Shown here: positions 7,541-14,699 of the stretch, piece after piece
Position numbering within the stretch: position 1 is the first letter of the stretch
How the letters are laid out: every line of letters begins with the position of its first letter
IMG/VR virus record: IMGVR_UViG_3300032278_004284
Span: 1-50,890 of that record
Length of the DNA: 50,890 nucleotides
Source of the DNA: a virus
Reading direction: 5' to 3' (one strand)
The notes under the pieces: model-generated
Database searches by the model: none
The model's input: only the letters and a program-made list of their open reading frames with translations
What the model was told of the DNA's origin: nothing
Made by a program: the position numbers and the translations under genes

Positions 7541-8351
7541 GCAGAGTCCACCGGTTCTGCCCGTTCCAAGCAGACCGCCAAATTTCGCGACTGACCACGT
7601 CTGTGTACCGTCGCTCCACATCGGTAATGAGAGCGAACAGGAACAGATTCAGTCCTTCATGCCCGGATTTGGAGAGGACCCGTCGGGCCTCCTGCCGAGC
7701 GCGGGTGAGCTCGTCAGGGCTGTGGACCATGATTGGCACACGGAAGAGATTGATGCCGTCATCTTTCCGGGATTGCATCTGCTTCAACTCTTTGTACGCC
7801 TGAACGTAGCGTGACAGCTTCTTACCCCAGAGGGTGAACTCTGTCTTCGCCGCCTGCACTTCGAAGCAGAATGCCTCGCGTCGTTTGCCCTTCACTGCTT
7901 CAAAGTAGAAATCCGGCCGAACCGGCGAGAAGTCGAACACCTTTCGCTCCCGCGTAATCTTCTCGACCATCCAGCCTTGCTCAAGCGTCTGGCCTGCAAG
8001 TCGGATGAACGTATTGTTGATGGCCTGATTGTGCGGCCCGATCCGCTTTCGGTTGCGCCGCTCAAACGTCGTGCGCAGACCCAGGGACTTCACCTTGTCG
8101 CTGACCTGCTGAATGGTGGTGATCGGCTGAGGCCACGTCATCGAGAAATCACGAATGTCAGTCATGCTCAGACCGAAGTCTACGCACGCTTTGAGCATCG
8201 CATCTCTCTCGTTCCAAGTGACTATTGAAGATTTCGGCTTTACTTGGCGTGCTCGCTCCTTGGCTTCCATATCAGCAATAACCGCTTTCGCTCGCTCCGG
8301 CGAAGCACTGAGTCCATGAGTGCCATTTTCAGTGTGGCTTTCAGTATCCAA
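7533..8351 (-). CDS. Replication-relaxation-like protein
   Basis: 272 residues if started at TTG 8351; an internal ATG gives residue 28 (MEAKERARQ). After an N-terminal helical region with a probable winged helix (about 45-100), the C-terminal half shows RPDFYFEAVKGKRR, CFEVQAAKTEF and a conserved RVPIMVHSPDEL stretch, resembling the nuclease-like part of the Replic_Relax family and the gene at 2640-3272. A TGC-TACGAT extended -10 on the minus strand lies about 25 bases upstream and overlaps the divergent HNH promoter and two operator repeats. Confidence 0.5.
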   Translation of the reverse strand: MDTESHTENGTHGLSASPERAKAVIADMEAKERARQVKPKSSIVTWNERDAMLKACVDFGLSMTDIRDFSMTWPQPITTIQQVSDKVKSLGLRTTFERRNRKRIGPHNQAINNTFIRLAGQTLEQGWMVEKITRERKVFDFSPVRPDFYFEAVKGKRREAFCFEVQAAKTEFTLWGKKLSRYVQAYKELKQMQSRKDDGINLFRVPIMVHSPDELTRARQEARRVLSKSGHEGLNLFLFALITDVERRYTDVVSREIWRSAWNGQNRWTLLP

Positions 8352-8372
8352 GTAAGTGCGGATGTAAGTGCG
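8352..8372. promoter_or_regulatory. Tandem operator between divergent promoters
   Basis: GTAAGTGCG occurs twice (8352-8360 and 8364-8372), 12 bases apart. The repeats lie over the spacer of the plus-strand promoter (TATTAT at 8374-8379) and just downstream of the minus-strand -10 box (TACGAT at 8378-8383). A third GTAAGTGC is at 5642-5649 on the minus strand. Binding would shut both divergent genes. Confidence 0.5.
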
Positions 8373-8385
8373 CTATTATCGTAGC

Positions 8386-8829
8386 ATGCTTAGTCACGAG
8401 GAGTTCTGGAAACTCCACGATTCACCGGCGGCCAGAGCGAAGCGGCAGGAGGCCAAGCCATACTTCAAATACCGCTGTGCCGTGTGCGGATACGACTATC
8501 GCAAAAAGGGCAAGCGGCTCGAAGCTCACCATCTACGCTATTACTGGAACGGGAAGTGTATTCTCGGCAAAGAGGTTATCTGGCGTGACTTCCGCTGCCT
8601 GTGCGAAGAGCACCACTCCAAAGGGAAGCTGACGCTGCATCAGATCCAGATGTGGAGAAGTTCGTACCGCTGGAGGAAACGGACGAAATGGTGTCTGGGG
8701 CTGATACTGGCTGCCATCCGAGCGGTGCTGCGACGGCTACGAGCAGCAGCAGTATCAGCAGTCGGTATGTTCGCGGCATTACTTCGAGTAGTTCTTAAAG
8801 TAGCGGCGAGCTTCTTCCAAGAGAAATGA
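8386..8829 (+). CDS. HNH-type nuclease with hydrophobic C-terminal tail
   Basis: 147 residues from MLSHEEFW. The start is fixed by TATTAT six bases before ATG, so the mRNA is likely leaderless. A zinc-binding HNH core is visible: CAVCGYDY (about 33-40), EAHHLRYYWNGK (about 52-63) and CLCEEHHSKG (about 79-88). The last 45 residues are hydrophobic with many Ala, Leu and Arg (LGLILAAIRAVLRRLRAAAV) and could be one or two membrane or amphipathic helices. It is the only plus-strand gene in this minus-strand region, with divergent regulated promoters, as for cargo or lysogenic genes. Its 3' end overlaps the holin-like gene by about 50 bases. Confidence 0.7.
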   Translation: MLSHEEFWKLHDSPAARAKRQEAKPYFKYRCAVCGYDYRKKGKRLEAHHLRYYWNGKCILGKEVIWRDFRCLCEEHHSKGKLTLHQIQMWRSSYRWRKRTKWCLGLILAAIRAVLRRLRAAAVSAVGMFAALLRVVLKVAASFFQEK

Positions 8830-9018
8830 GGCACCGGCGATAGCGATGTCGCGGGCGAAATTCACCTGGCCGAGATCAATCGCGCCAGCTTCAAGCTGAG
8901 CGAGAATCTCCTGGAGACCGCCAACCGTGAACGCTGCGGCAAAGACAACGAGCGAACCACGCAGACCTTTGAAGATGTCGACCCAGTTGAGTCGGAAAAG
9001 AGGGGATGAGGATTCCAT
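8779..9018 (-). CDS. Holin-like small membrane protein
   Basis: 79 residues from MESSSPLF. One or two hydrophobic segments (SLVVFAAAFTVGGL and FARDIAIAGASFLLEEA) and a charged C-terminus fit a small phage holin or membrane spacer protein. It directly follows the endolysin gene. The ATG lies six bases after TGC-TACCAT, an extended -10 box, which favours a leaderless mRNA and this start over a GTG two codons upstream. The function is inferred from position and membrane character. Confidence 0.55.
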   Translation of the reverse strand: MESSSPLFRLNWVDIFKGLRGSLVVFAAAFTVGGLQEILAQLEAGAIDLGQVNFARDIAIAGASFLLEEARRYFKNYSK

Positions 9019-9033
9019 GAACACATGGTAGCA

Positions 9034-9666
9034 CTACCCGACTTCGGCAATTTGTCGTTCCAACATTCTTACCTGTCTTCGCAACTCTATCTTGCGGCCC
9101 GCTTCCACCGAGTCCCGATGTAGGGCATCCTCTGCGACCTTCATTCTCGCGCGTAGGTCGTTTTTTCTATCTTCGGCGGCTCTTTCTGCGTCAGGACGTT
9201 TTCCGGCTCTCAAATCGCCAATATTGAGGTCAGGGGCGTATGTGAGATGTCCTCGGTCTGCGTCACGGTACGGGCGGTCCATTCCGATGTGTTTGGCGAT
9301 GCGTGCGATAGCGTCGAACAAACGCCTTCCGGCCCATTCGAGCTTCGATTCTATCCAGCTGCTCTTGTCCGGGGTCGTGTGCCCCAATGGAACCACAAAG
9401 AAGGCCACCGGAACGACATCGATGGCGACTCCGTATTGATGCAATGAATCACCGCCACGAACCCAGGTCACCTTCTTTCCCGGTTTCGTTCGGCCCTGTG
9501 CGAACAGTTCGTTCTGCTCTTCATCCGATCGGTATCCGGAAACGATCAAGAAATAAACACCGACAAGCCGGCACAGAGCCATGAGCTGGCGGACCTTGTG
9601 CTGCATCGCAGGGTCCAGTTTTGCTATCTCCGCATCGTTGCGTGATTTGTAGATGTCCCAAATCAC
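9034..9666 (-). CDS. Endolysin, peptidase M15 (L-Ala-D-Glu / D-Ala-D-Ala) type
   Basis: 210 residues. The zinc peptidase signature is complete: SGYRSDEEQNELFAQG (about 44-59), SLHQYGVAIDV with His and Asp ligands (about 75-85), and DRGHLTYA with the last histidine (about 135-142). It would cleave cell-wall peptide links at lysis. The C-terminal 60 residues are a charged coiled coil (AERAAEDRKNDLRARMK) that may bind the wall or oligomerise. No signal peptide is seen, so export depends on the neighbouring holin-like proteins. Confidence 0.85.
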   Translation of the reverse strand: MIWDIYKSRNDAEIAKLDPAMQHKVRQLMALCRLVGVYFLIVSGYRSDEEQNELFAQGRTKPGKKVTWVRGGDSLHQYGVAIDVVPVAFFVVPLGHTTPDKSSWIESKLEWAGRRLFDAIARIAKHIGMDRPYRDADRGHLTYAPDLNIGDLRAGKRPDAERAAEDRKNDLRARMKVAEDALHRDSVEAGRKIELRRQVRMLERQIAEVG

Positions 9667-9923
9667 TGGTGTGGGGGAAAGTGCTTTGGTTTTCTCAAAG
9701 CTCCCGCTATCACGGCACCAATCACGGATGTCAGAATGATTCCGACCAGACTGTACGTGACTGCCTGAACGGGCAAGAATTCCTCGCGGCGAACATAATT
9801 CTTCAAGTCCGAAACGATGAACTCTGTGCGGGCGTCGATTCGGATAAGCAGTTCGCGGTCACTTTGCGCAGTGGAGTCAATCCGGTTCAGGTCGGTAGCC
9901 AGTGATTCAATCGTGTCGGGCAT
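9663..9923 (-). CDS. XhlA-like holin / lysis accessory membrane protein
   Basis: 86 residues. The N-terminal 50 residues are charged and heptad-like (LATDLNRIDSTAQSDRELL). A single membrane helix follows (SLVGIILTSVIGAVIAGAL, about 58-76) with a short basic tail. This is the layout of haemolysin XhlA-type proteins found in phage lysis modules. It overlaps the endolysin gene by four bases and the preceding coiled-coil gene by 17. Confidence 0.6.
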   Translation of the reverse strand: MPDTIESLATDLNRIDSTAQSDRELLIRIDARTEFIVSDLKNYVRREEFLPVQAVTYSLVGIILTSVIGAVIAGALRKPKHFPPHQ

Positions 9924-10527
9924 TGTCTGGAGAAGGAAGGTTTAGTCGTTCACCACGGTGGGCAATAACGCCCCGTGTAAGGTCATACGCATCGCCGCCC
10001 ATTTTTTCGAAGTTCTCCAACAAGCCTGAGCTGATCCCCGACACGGCCTGCAGTGCCTCTCGCTGGGCCTGGCAGTTAAATCGACGTTCCCAGTAATTTT
10101 GCTCTCCGGCTTCGAATGACTTGCGTGTCACTTTCGGCAATTCCTTCAAGGCGTCGAGATATGCCTGCACCTCGATGAAGGCATCCTTGACGAGTCCTTC
10201 CTGCAGCTTGAGCTCCAGCTCGTGTTGCTCAGCATCGAGCAGCAGAAGTTCCCGCTTAGAACTCCAGAAAAAGCACGCCTTTGCCCGTGCTCTTGCTCTC
10301 CGCATTTTGACCTTCGCCCGATCACGATCAATCCGGGCCGTCTTCAGAGCTTCATAGCTTGTTCGCAGCTGAAGTACGGCGAACCGGTACGCTCTCTCCG
10401 GACCGTATTCCTGCAAGAGCATGCGTTTGATCTGAAACTGAGAATTTCCCTTCGGCACGGAATCGAACAACTCCCAGATGTCAGTCTGGTTCTCAATTTG
10501 CTCGATGGAGGTGATTTCGTTCGTCAA
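9907..10527 (-). CDS. Coiled-coil protein of unknown function between tail fibre and lysis genes
   Basis: 206 residues, strongly helical and rich in Arg, Lys, Glu and Ala (for example RIDRDRAKVKMRRARARAK). The C-terminal part (WERRFNCQAQREALQAVSG) is also helical. No family was recognised. The TTG start overlaps the TGA of the receptor-binding gene (TTGA), so translation is coupled. It could be a tail-fibre chaperone or a tail component. Both are guesses from position. Confidence 0.6.
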   Translation of the reverse strand: MTNEITSIEQIENQTDIWELFDSVPKGNSQFQIKRMLLQEYGPERAYRFAVLQLRTSYEALKTARIDRDRAKVKMRRARARAKACFFWSSKRELLLLDAEQHELELKLQEGLVKDAFIEVQAYLDALKELPKVTRKSFEAGEQNYWERRFNCQAQREALQAVSGISSGLLENFEKMGGDAYDLTRGVIAHRGERLNLPSPDNARHD

Positions 10528-12542
10528 GAAGGATTGGAGATGCCGGCGAGACCGTACTTCGCAGTAGGCAGGACAGCCGCCAGTGTAGCACTCGCATCGG
10601 TCGCATAGTCAATGTCATCAATGTCGGTGAAGTCACCGGCATTGTCACCACCAAAGAAATAACCTTTATCGGTCCCACTCACCGAGCCGGTGCGTTGACG
10701 CGCAGTTCCGAGCGTCGCGGCGAGATTCGCTGACGTTTCGCTGGAGAATGTGAACTTCTCGATCTTGTTAACCTTGCTCGCTTCCTCACCACCGGCACAG
10801 TACCCGGCATCCGCACTCTGCACACCGGAGAGGATGTTTGCCCGAGACGCACTCATTGTGGCCCCGAGTGTTGAGATCGTTTCCCCGGAGAATACGAACG
10901 CTTCAATCGAGCTGATCGGACCTTGGCCGCCCATCACATAACCTTTTGTCGATGACGACACGCCACCGGCTCCATAGCGTGAAGTGCCGAGAGTGGTCCC
11001 GACTGTTGAGCTTGTATCGTCGCTGAAGTTGATATCGTCAATCACATTTGAAGCGGACCCGTTGTATCCGCCCAAAACGTAGCCCATCGACGACGACTGC
11101 ACGCTGGCGAGGTTATTGCGACCGGTGCCAAGGGTCGCCGCGAGGTTTGCCTCTGTTTCACTGGAGAAATTGAATTTGCTGACAACGTCTGAGTAGGAGC
11201 CACCACCTGCCCAATATCCGGCTTCTGACGCGCTCACGCCGGCAAGCGTGTTTCGGCCGGTTGCCATTGTTTCCGAGATGTCAGCACAAGATTCATCGGC
11301 AAAGATGAAGCGAGTGATAGTCGTTGATGCCGTGCTGCCTCCTCCGAGGTACCCGGCATAGTAGTATCGGGTCCACGTGCCCACGACAGGACAGGCGATC
11401 CACGTCGTTGAATCGATGGCGACAATACGGAAGCACCCGTACGGCGTGTCGTTCCGCCAACCCTCGCCGGCGGTGGTTTCGTGTGCAATCTCATCGCCTG
11501 ACGCAGCTCGAACGAGCACGTTCTGGGAGGCGTAAATGACGAACTCATAGTTCAGTCCGCCGGAAGCCGCCGGAAGGTCGAAGATCACATCACCGGTGGC
11601 GCCTTTGTTTGTCAGGACCCCGCCTGTGTCAGCGGAGGACACGCTGTAGTTGGCTGTCTTGTGCTGGACGACCTTCGATGCGGAGCTGGGATTGTTCCCG
11701 GACTGGGAGAGCATGCGGAAACGGTCGTTCGTGGCTTCGTAAGCGACCAAGACGAAATCATTCTGACGGATGTCATTGGCCTCAAGAGCCACGCCGTCAT
11801 ATTTCACAACGCTCTTCGCTCCCACACCGTCGATGTTCAGCGTGACGGCTCCGGTGTTGTTGTTCGCGGCAATGAATCCGTAAATAGCCCGGTCGCTGTA
11901 CGAACTGACTGTCGGCGTCATGCTCGCCGTGATGGTGTCGGTACCGGACGCTGAGGCGGAGATGTTGAGCAATCCCTGTCGGGCCAGCGAGAGCAGTTCC
12001 TGTGACTTGATATCAGTAAAGGAGCGGTCGTCTTCAATGTTTGCGTTCGTGATGCTTGTTGCTCCGGCAGGGACATTGACGATGCCGAGGGAGATTGAGT
12101 TGACCGACGGCAGAGCCGGCGCAGATGGCGAACCGGCGGGCGTTCCGGTGACAACTTTCAGATCCAGCACGTTGGAGGAATTACCGTTCGGGTCCGTGTT
12201 GACCAGAATCTCGATGACAACGCGGTCTTTGCGGGGATTGGTCGCGTCGGCCGTTGCGATCGTCAGGTTCTCCGTCCCGTCGATATCAGCGTGGACTTTG
12301 TAGGTCTTCCCGTGCGAGAGGTTCGTATTCGTAATCTCCACCAGTGCCCGGCCCGAGGCCACATCGACGCTCATGTTGGCACCGCTGCCTTTCTCGGATA
12401 CCGCAAAAGCATTGCCCCAGTTGCGGAACACGCCTTCGGTGAAGAGCAGCATTTCAAGCAGCTGAAACTCGTAGTCATTCCAGCCCGGTACCACTGAGGC
12501 ACCGGACGAACTGCCGATGATGCTGACGCGTTGGTTGGCCAT
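10524..12542 (-). CDS. Tail fibre / receptor-binding protein with kelch-like repeats
   Basis: 672 residues. The N-terminal 200 residues fit a baseplate-attached tail protein (GWNDYEFQLLEMLLFTEGVF, then beta-rich repeats). A middle beta domain follows. From about residue 395 there are six units of about 50 residues, each with a GY-x-x-GG core (GYLGGG, GYWAGG, GYVLGG, GYVMGG, GYCAGG, GYFFGG) and an LAATLGTGR-like segment. These look like kelch/beta-propeller blades and probably form the host-recognition tip. The ATG follows a hairpin and ATTTCTTTT with no ribosome site. Confidence 0.8.
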   Translation of the reverse strand: MANQRVSIIGSSSGASVVPGWNDYEFQLLEMLLFTEGVFRNWGNAFAVSEKGSGANMSVDVASGRALVEITNTNLSHGKTYKVHADIDGTENLTIATADATNPRKDRVVIEILVNTDPNGNSSNVLDLKVVTGTPAGSPSAPALPSVNSISLGIVNVPAGATSITNANIEDDRSFTDIKSQELLSLARQGLLNISASASGTDTITASMTPTVSSYSDRAIYGFIAANNNTGAVTLNIDGVGAKSVVKYDGVALEANDIRQNDFVLVAYEATNDRFRMLSQSGNNPSSASKVVQHKTANYSVSSADTGGVLTNKGATGDVIFDLPAASGGLNYEFVIYASQNVLVRAASGDEIAHETTAGEGWRNDTPYGCFRIVAIDSTTWIACPVVGTWTRYYYAGYLGGGSTASTTITRFIFADESCADISETMATGRNTLAGVSASEAGYWAGGGSYSDVVSKFNFSSETEANLAATLGTGRNNLASVQSSSMGYVLGGYNGSASNVIDDINFSDDTSSTVGTTLGTSRYGAGGVSSSTKGYVMGGQGPISSIEAFVFSGETISTLGATMSASRANILSGVQSADAGYCAGGEEASKVNKIEKFTFSSETSANLAATLGTARQRTGSVSGTDKGYFFGGDNAGDFTDIDDIDYATDASATLAAVLPTAKYGLAGISNPS

Positions 12543-12551
12543 AAAAGAAAT

Positions 12552-12613
12552 GCCGCCGCCCGAGGGCGGAGGCGATGCGAGGTCAGTATAGCACGGTTCC
12601 TAGAGGAGCGCTT
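12552..12613 (-). promoter_or_regulatory. Promoter followed by a hairpin, before the tail fibre gene
   Basis: Minus strand: AAGCGC, 17 bases, TATACT (with TGC in front), inside the end of the preceding gene. About 12-30 bases later comes a GC-rich hairpin (CCGCC-CTCG-GGCGG, extended by CC/GG) and then ATTTCTTTT and ATG. The hairpin resembles a weak terminator placed inside the 5' leader. Confidence 0.5.
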
Positions 12614-13751
12614 CCGCATCTCGCAGACGACGTTTGATGTCGTCCGCGAACGATTCATCGAGGTAGGAAGCCGAAATGAAGATACCGGATTCAGAGAGAG
12701 TCAGTAGCAATCGTTCTTTGCCGCTGTCGTCCACTTCGACAACGATTTCCACAATGCGCTTGGTGGCGCTGACGGTTTGGTTCTCGCTCAGAATATCAGC
12801 GGTGATCAGGTCACCGACAACGATGTCTTCCACAGACAATCCCGAGAGTGTCCGCGTGCCCGAAACGGGATCAACCTTCTGCGACTCCAGTTCCGGCTCG
12901 ATACGGAAGTCCGGGGCGGGATTGGCCCGCTGCGTGCCGTAAACGGTTGTCATCGGTGTCAGCGTGCTGATGTTCTGTGCTTCGTTGAAGGTCTTGTGCT
13001 CGATGAGCACGCCATACGTGGCTTGACTGGTGGCGTTGTCGTATTGATAGGAAATACCACCGCCGACGGATGAATGTCCGATGACGCGGTTCACCATAGG
13101 TTCGCCGTCCGCACCAAGCCGGATATCACGGATGCCACTGCCCGGCTCACCGTCACGGCGGAACCGCAGAGTGAGCGTGCCGGATTTGTCGGACCCAAGC
13201 GTCGAGACGAAATCAAACACACCGTTGTCGTTGATTTCAAACTCAGCAGTATGAGCCTTCGCCAGATACTCCCAGGCACGCAGGAGGTCCGTGCGTCCGA
13301 TTGTGAGATTGCGGGTAGTAGTGACGCCGCCGCTTCCCGTCGTGATGCCGGTCGCACCATCGTCATTGTTCGTGTCTGTCAGCAGTCCGAAGGCTTCCGT
13401 TGAACCCTGCCCGGTGAAGCTGGTACTGGCGGCTGTGAACCGCTTCTTGAACAGGTTCAGCATTCCCTGACAAATCACCTCAACGTTTATGCCGATCTGC
13501 TTGTACGCTTCGATGTACCCGAACCAGACCTTCTGATAGGTCCCGGACGAATCTCGGCGCAGCAGTTCGACTCGGCGGTACGGGAGCAGGTTGTCTTCCG
13601 TAGCCTTGGCGTGGAAAGCGTACATTGAGAAGGCCAGCTTACCGGGCGCGCTGATGCGTTTGCTCCACCGTTCGACGCGGAAATCGCCCTCAAACAGCGT
13701 CGTCTTTGGCGTAGTCGTGCCGGTGGTTTCATAAATCGCAAGACGGTACAT
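12600..13751 (-). CDS. Tail hub / distal tail protein (siphovirus Gp37-like)
   Basis: 383 residues from ATG at 13751, which shares its A with the TGA of the upstream gene (TGATG). The N-terminus (RLAIYETTGTTTPKTTLFEG) and central region (VWFGYIEAYKQIG, LLRAWEYLAKAHTAEFEIND) match the ReqiPepy6 Gp37-like and related siphovirus baseplate hub proteins. It would sit at the tail tip, linking Dit-like protein and receptor-binding protein. Gene order (tape measure, Dit-like, hub, fibre) supports this. Confidence 0.7.
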   Translation of the reverse strand: MYRLAIYETTGTTTPKTTLFEGDFRVERWSKRISAPGKLAFSMYAFHAKATEDNLLPYRRVELLRRDSSGTYQKVWFGYIEAYKQIGINVEVICQGMLNLFKKRFTAASTSFTGQGSTEAFGLLTDTNNDDGATGITTGSGGVTTTRNLTIGRTDLLRAWEYLAKAHTAEFEINDNGVFDFVSTLGSDKSGTLTLRFRRDGEPGSGIRDIRLGADGEPMVNRVIGHSSVGGGISYQYDNATSQATYGVLIEHKTFNEAQNISTLTPMTTVYGTQRANPAPDFRIEPELESQKVDPVSGTRTLSGLSVEDIVVGDLITADILSENQTVSATKRIVEIVVEVDDSGKERLLLTLSESGIFISASYLDESFADDIKRRLRDAEALL

Positions 13752-14686
13752 CAGATCCAAGCGGGACGGACATCGATTTGCATCTGGCCGGAGAGGTCAC
13801 CGGGGGAGTCATCAAACAGCGTAAACTCGTTGTCTCCCGGCTCGATGAAAATCCAATCCGAAGCATCGGTCAGCGCACCGCTCACGTCGGTATCCGTACC
13901 GCCCGAGGTTTTGACGATGGTTCGGGCAGAAACATTCACTGTCAGCGTATCGCCGGCACCGAGTGAGACACCGCCGCCTTTACTGAAATCCATGCTCTTG
14001 CCCGTGGTCAGATTGCTCACCACCGGGTCAGTGGTCGGGCCACTGATGGTAATGGTTGGCGGGCTACCGATCGTACCGCCGTTGCTCACCGTCAAAATAC
14101 TGCCCGTTGATTCCTGAATCGTCGGCAGGTCACCGTCCTGAACGGTAGGGAGCGCACCATCTTGAATTGTGAAGGTGGTGGTGAGATACGACTCCGGGCC
14201 GGTCTCCGTTGTCAGGCTCTGGCCGTAAATCACCGGGTCTTTGGCGTAGAGCACGAACTCAAACGACCGCAGTTCCGGCATCGCATCATCGACCAGTCCG
14301 AACTTCGGCGGCTCGAGGACTTTGGCGTAAATCTGCTTCTCCGTCCCGTCTTCGTCGGTAATCAGCACGAGTACGTACCCATCGGAACCGCCGTAGCTCT
14401 GAGAAATCGGCAGAGCAACAGCTTGCTTAAGTGCTTCCTCCATCGTTTTGCGGGCTGCCTGAGTGGACCCGTAGATTGTCCCTTCAAACGGCAGCATGCG
14501 GGCATCGTAGAACGACAGACTGTCTTCTACGCCGTGCTCACTCTGCTTCTCCATGTCGGTCTTCCGAGTGGACAGCGTGGAGAGGATTTCCGGCGTATTC
14601 TTCAGCAGGTAGAAGTTGCTGTCGTAACTCAGGCTCTGATTGAATTGGATGCTGCCGATGGTGATCTGAATCTCGTTAGCGGGCAT
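13751..14686 (-). CDS. Distal tail (Dit-like) protein
   Basis: 311 residues, beta-rich. The N-terminal half (LSYDSNFYLLKN, then FEGTIYGSTQAARKTMEEAL and FEFVLYAKDPVIYGQSLTTE) matches siphovirus tail component/Dit proteins: a ring-forming domain, with ARDPVIY-like wording being typical. The C-terminal half is a Gly/Thr/Ser-rich galectin-like extension. It directly follows the tape measure gene. The start has the sequence CACCCCTT before ATG and no Shine-Dalgarno site. Confidence 0.7.
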   Translation of the reverse strand: MPANEIQITIGSIQFNQSLSYDSNFYLLKNTPEILSTLSTRKTDMEKQSEHGVEDSLSFYDARMLPFEGTIYGSTQAARKTMEEALKQAVALPISQSYGGSDGYVLVLITDEDGTEKQIYAKVLEPPKFGLVDDAMPELRSFEFVLYAKDPVIYGQSLTTETGPESYLTTTFTIQDGALPTVQDGDLPTIQESTGSILTVSNGGTIGSPPTITISGPTTDPVVSNLTTGKSMDFSKGGGVSLGAGDTLTVNVSARTIVKTSGGTDTDVSGALTDASDWIFIEPGDNEFTLFDDSPGDLSGQMQIDVRPAWI

Positions 14687-14699
14687 AAGGGGTGTGGGG

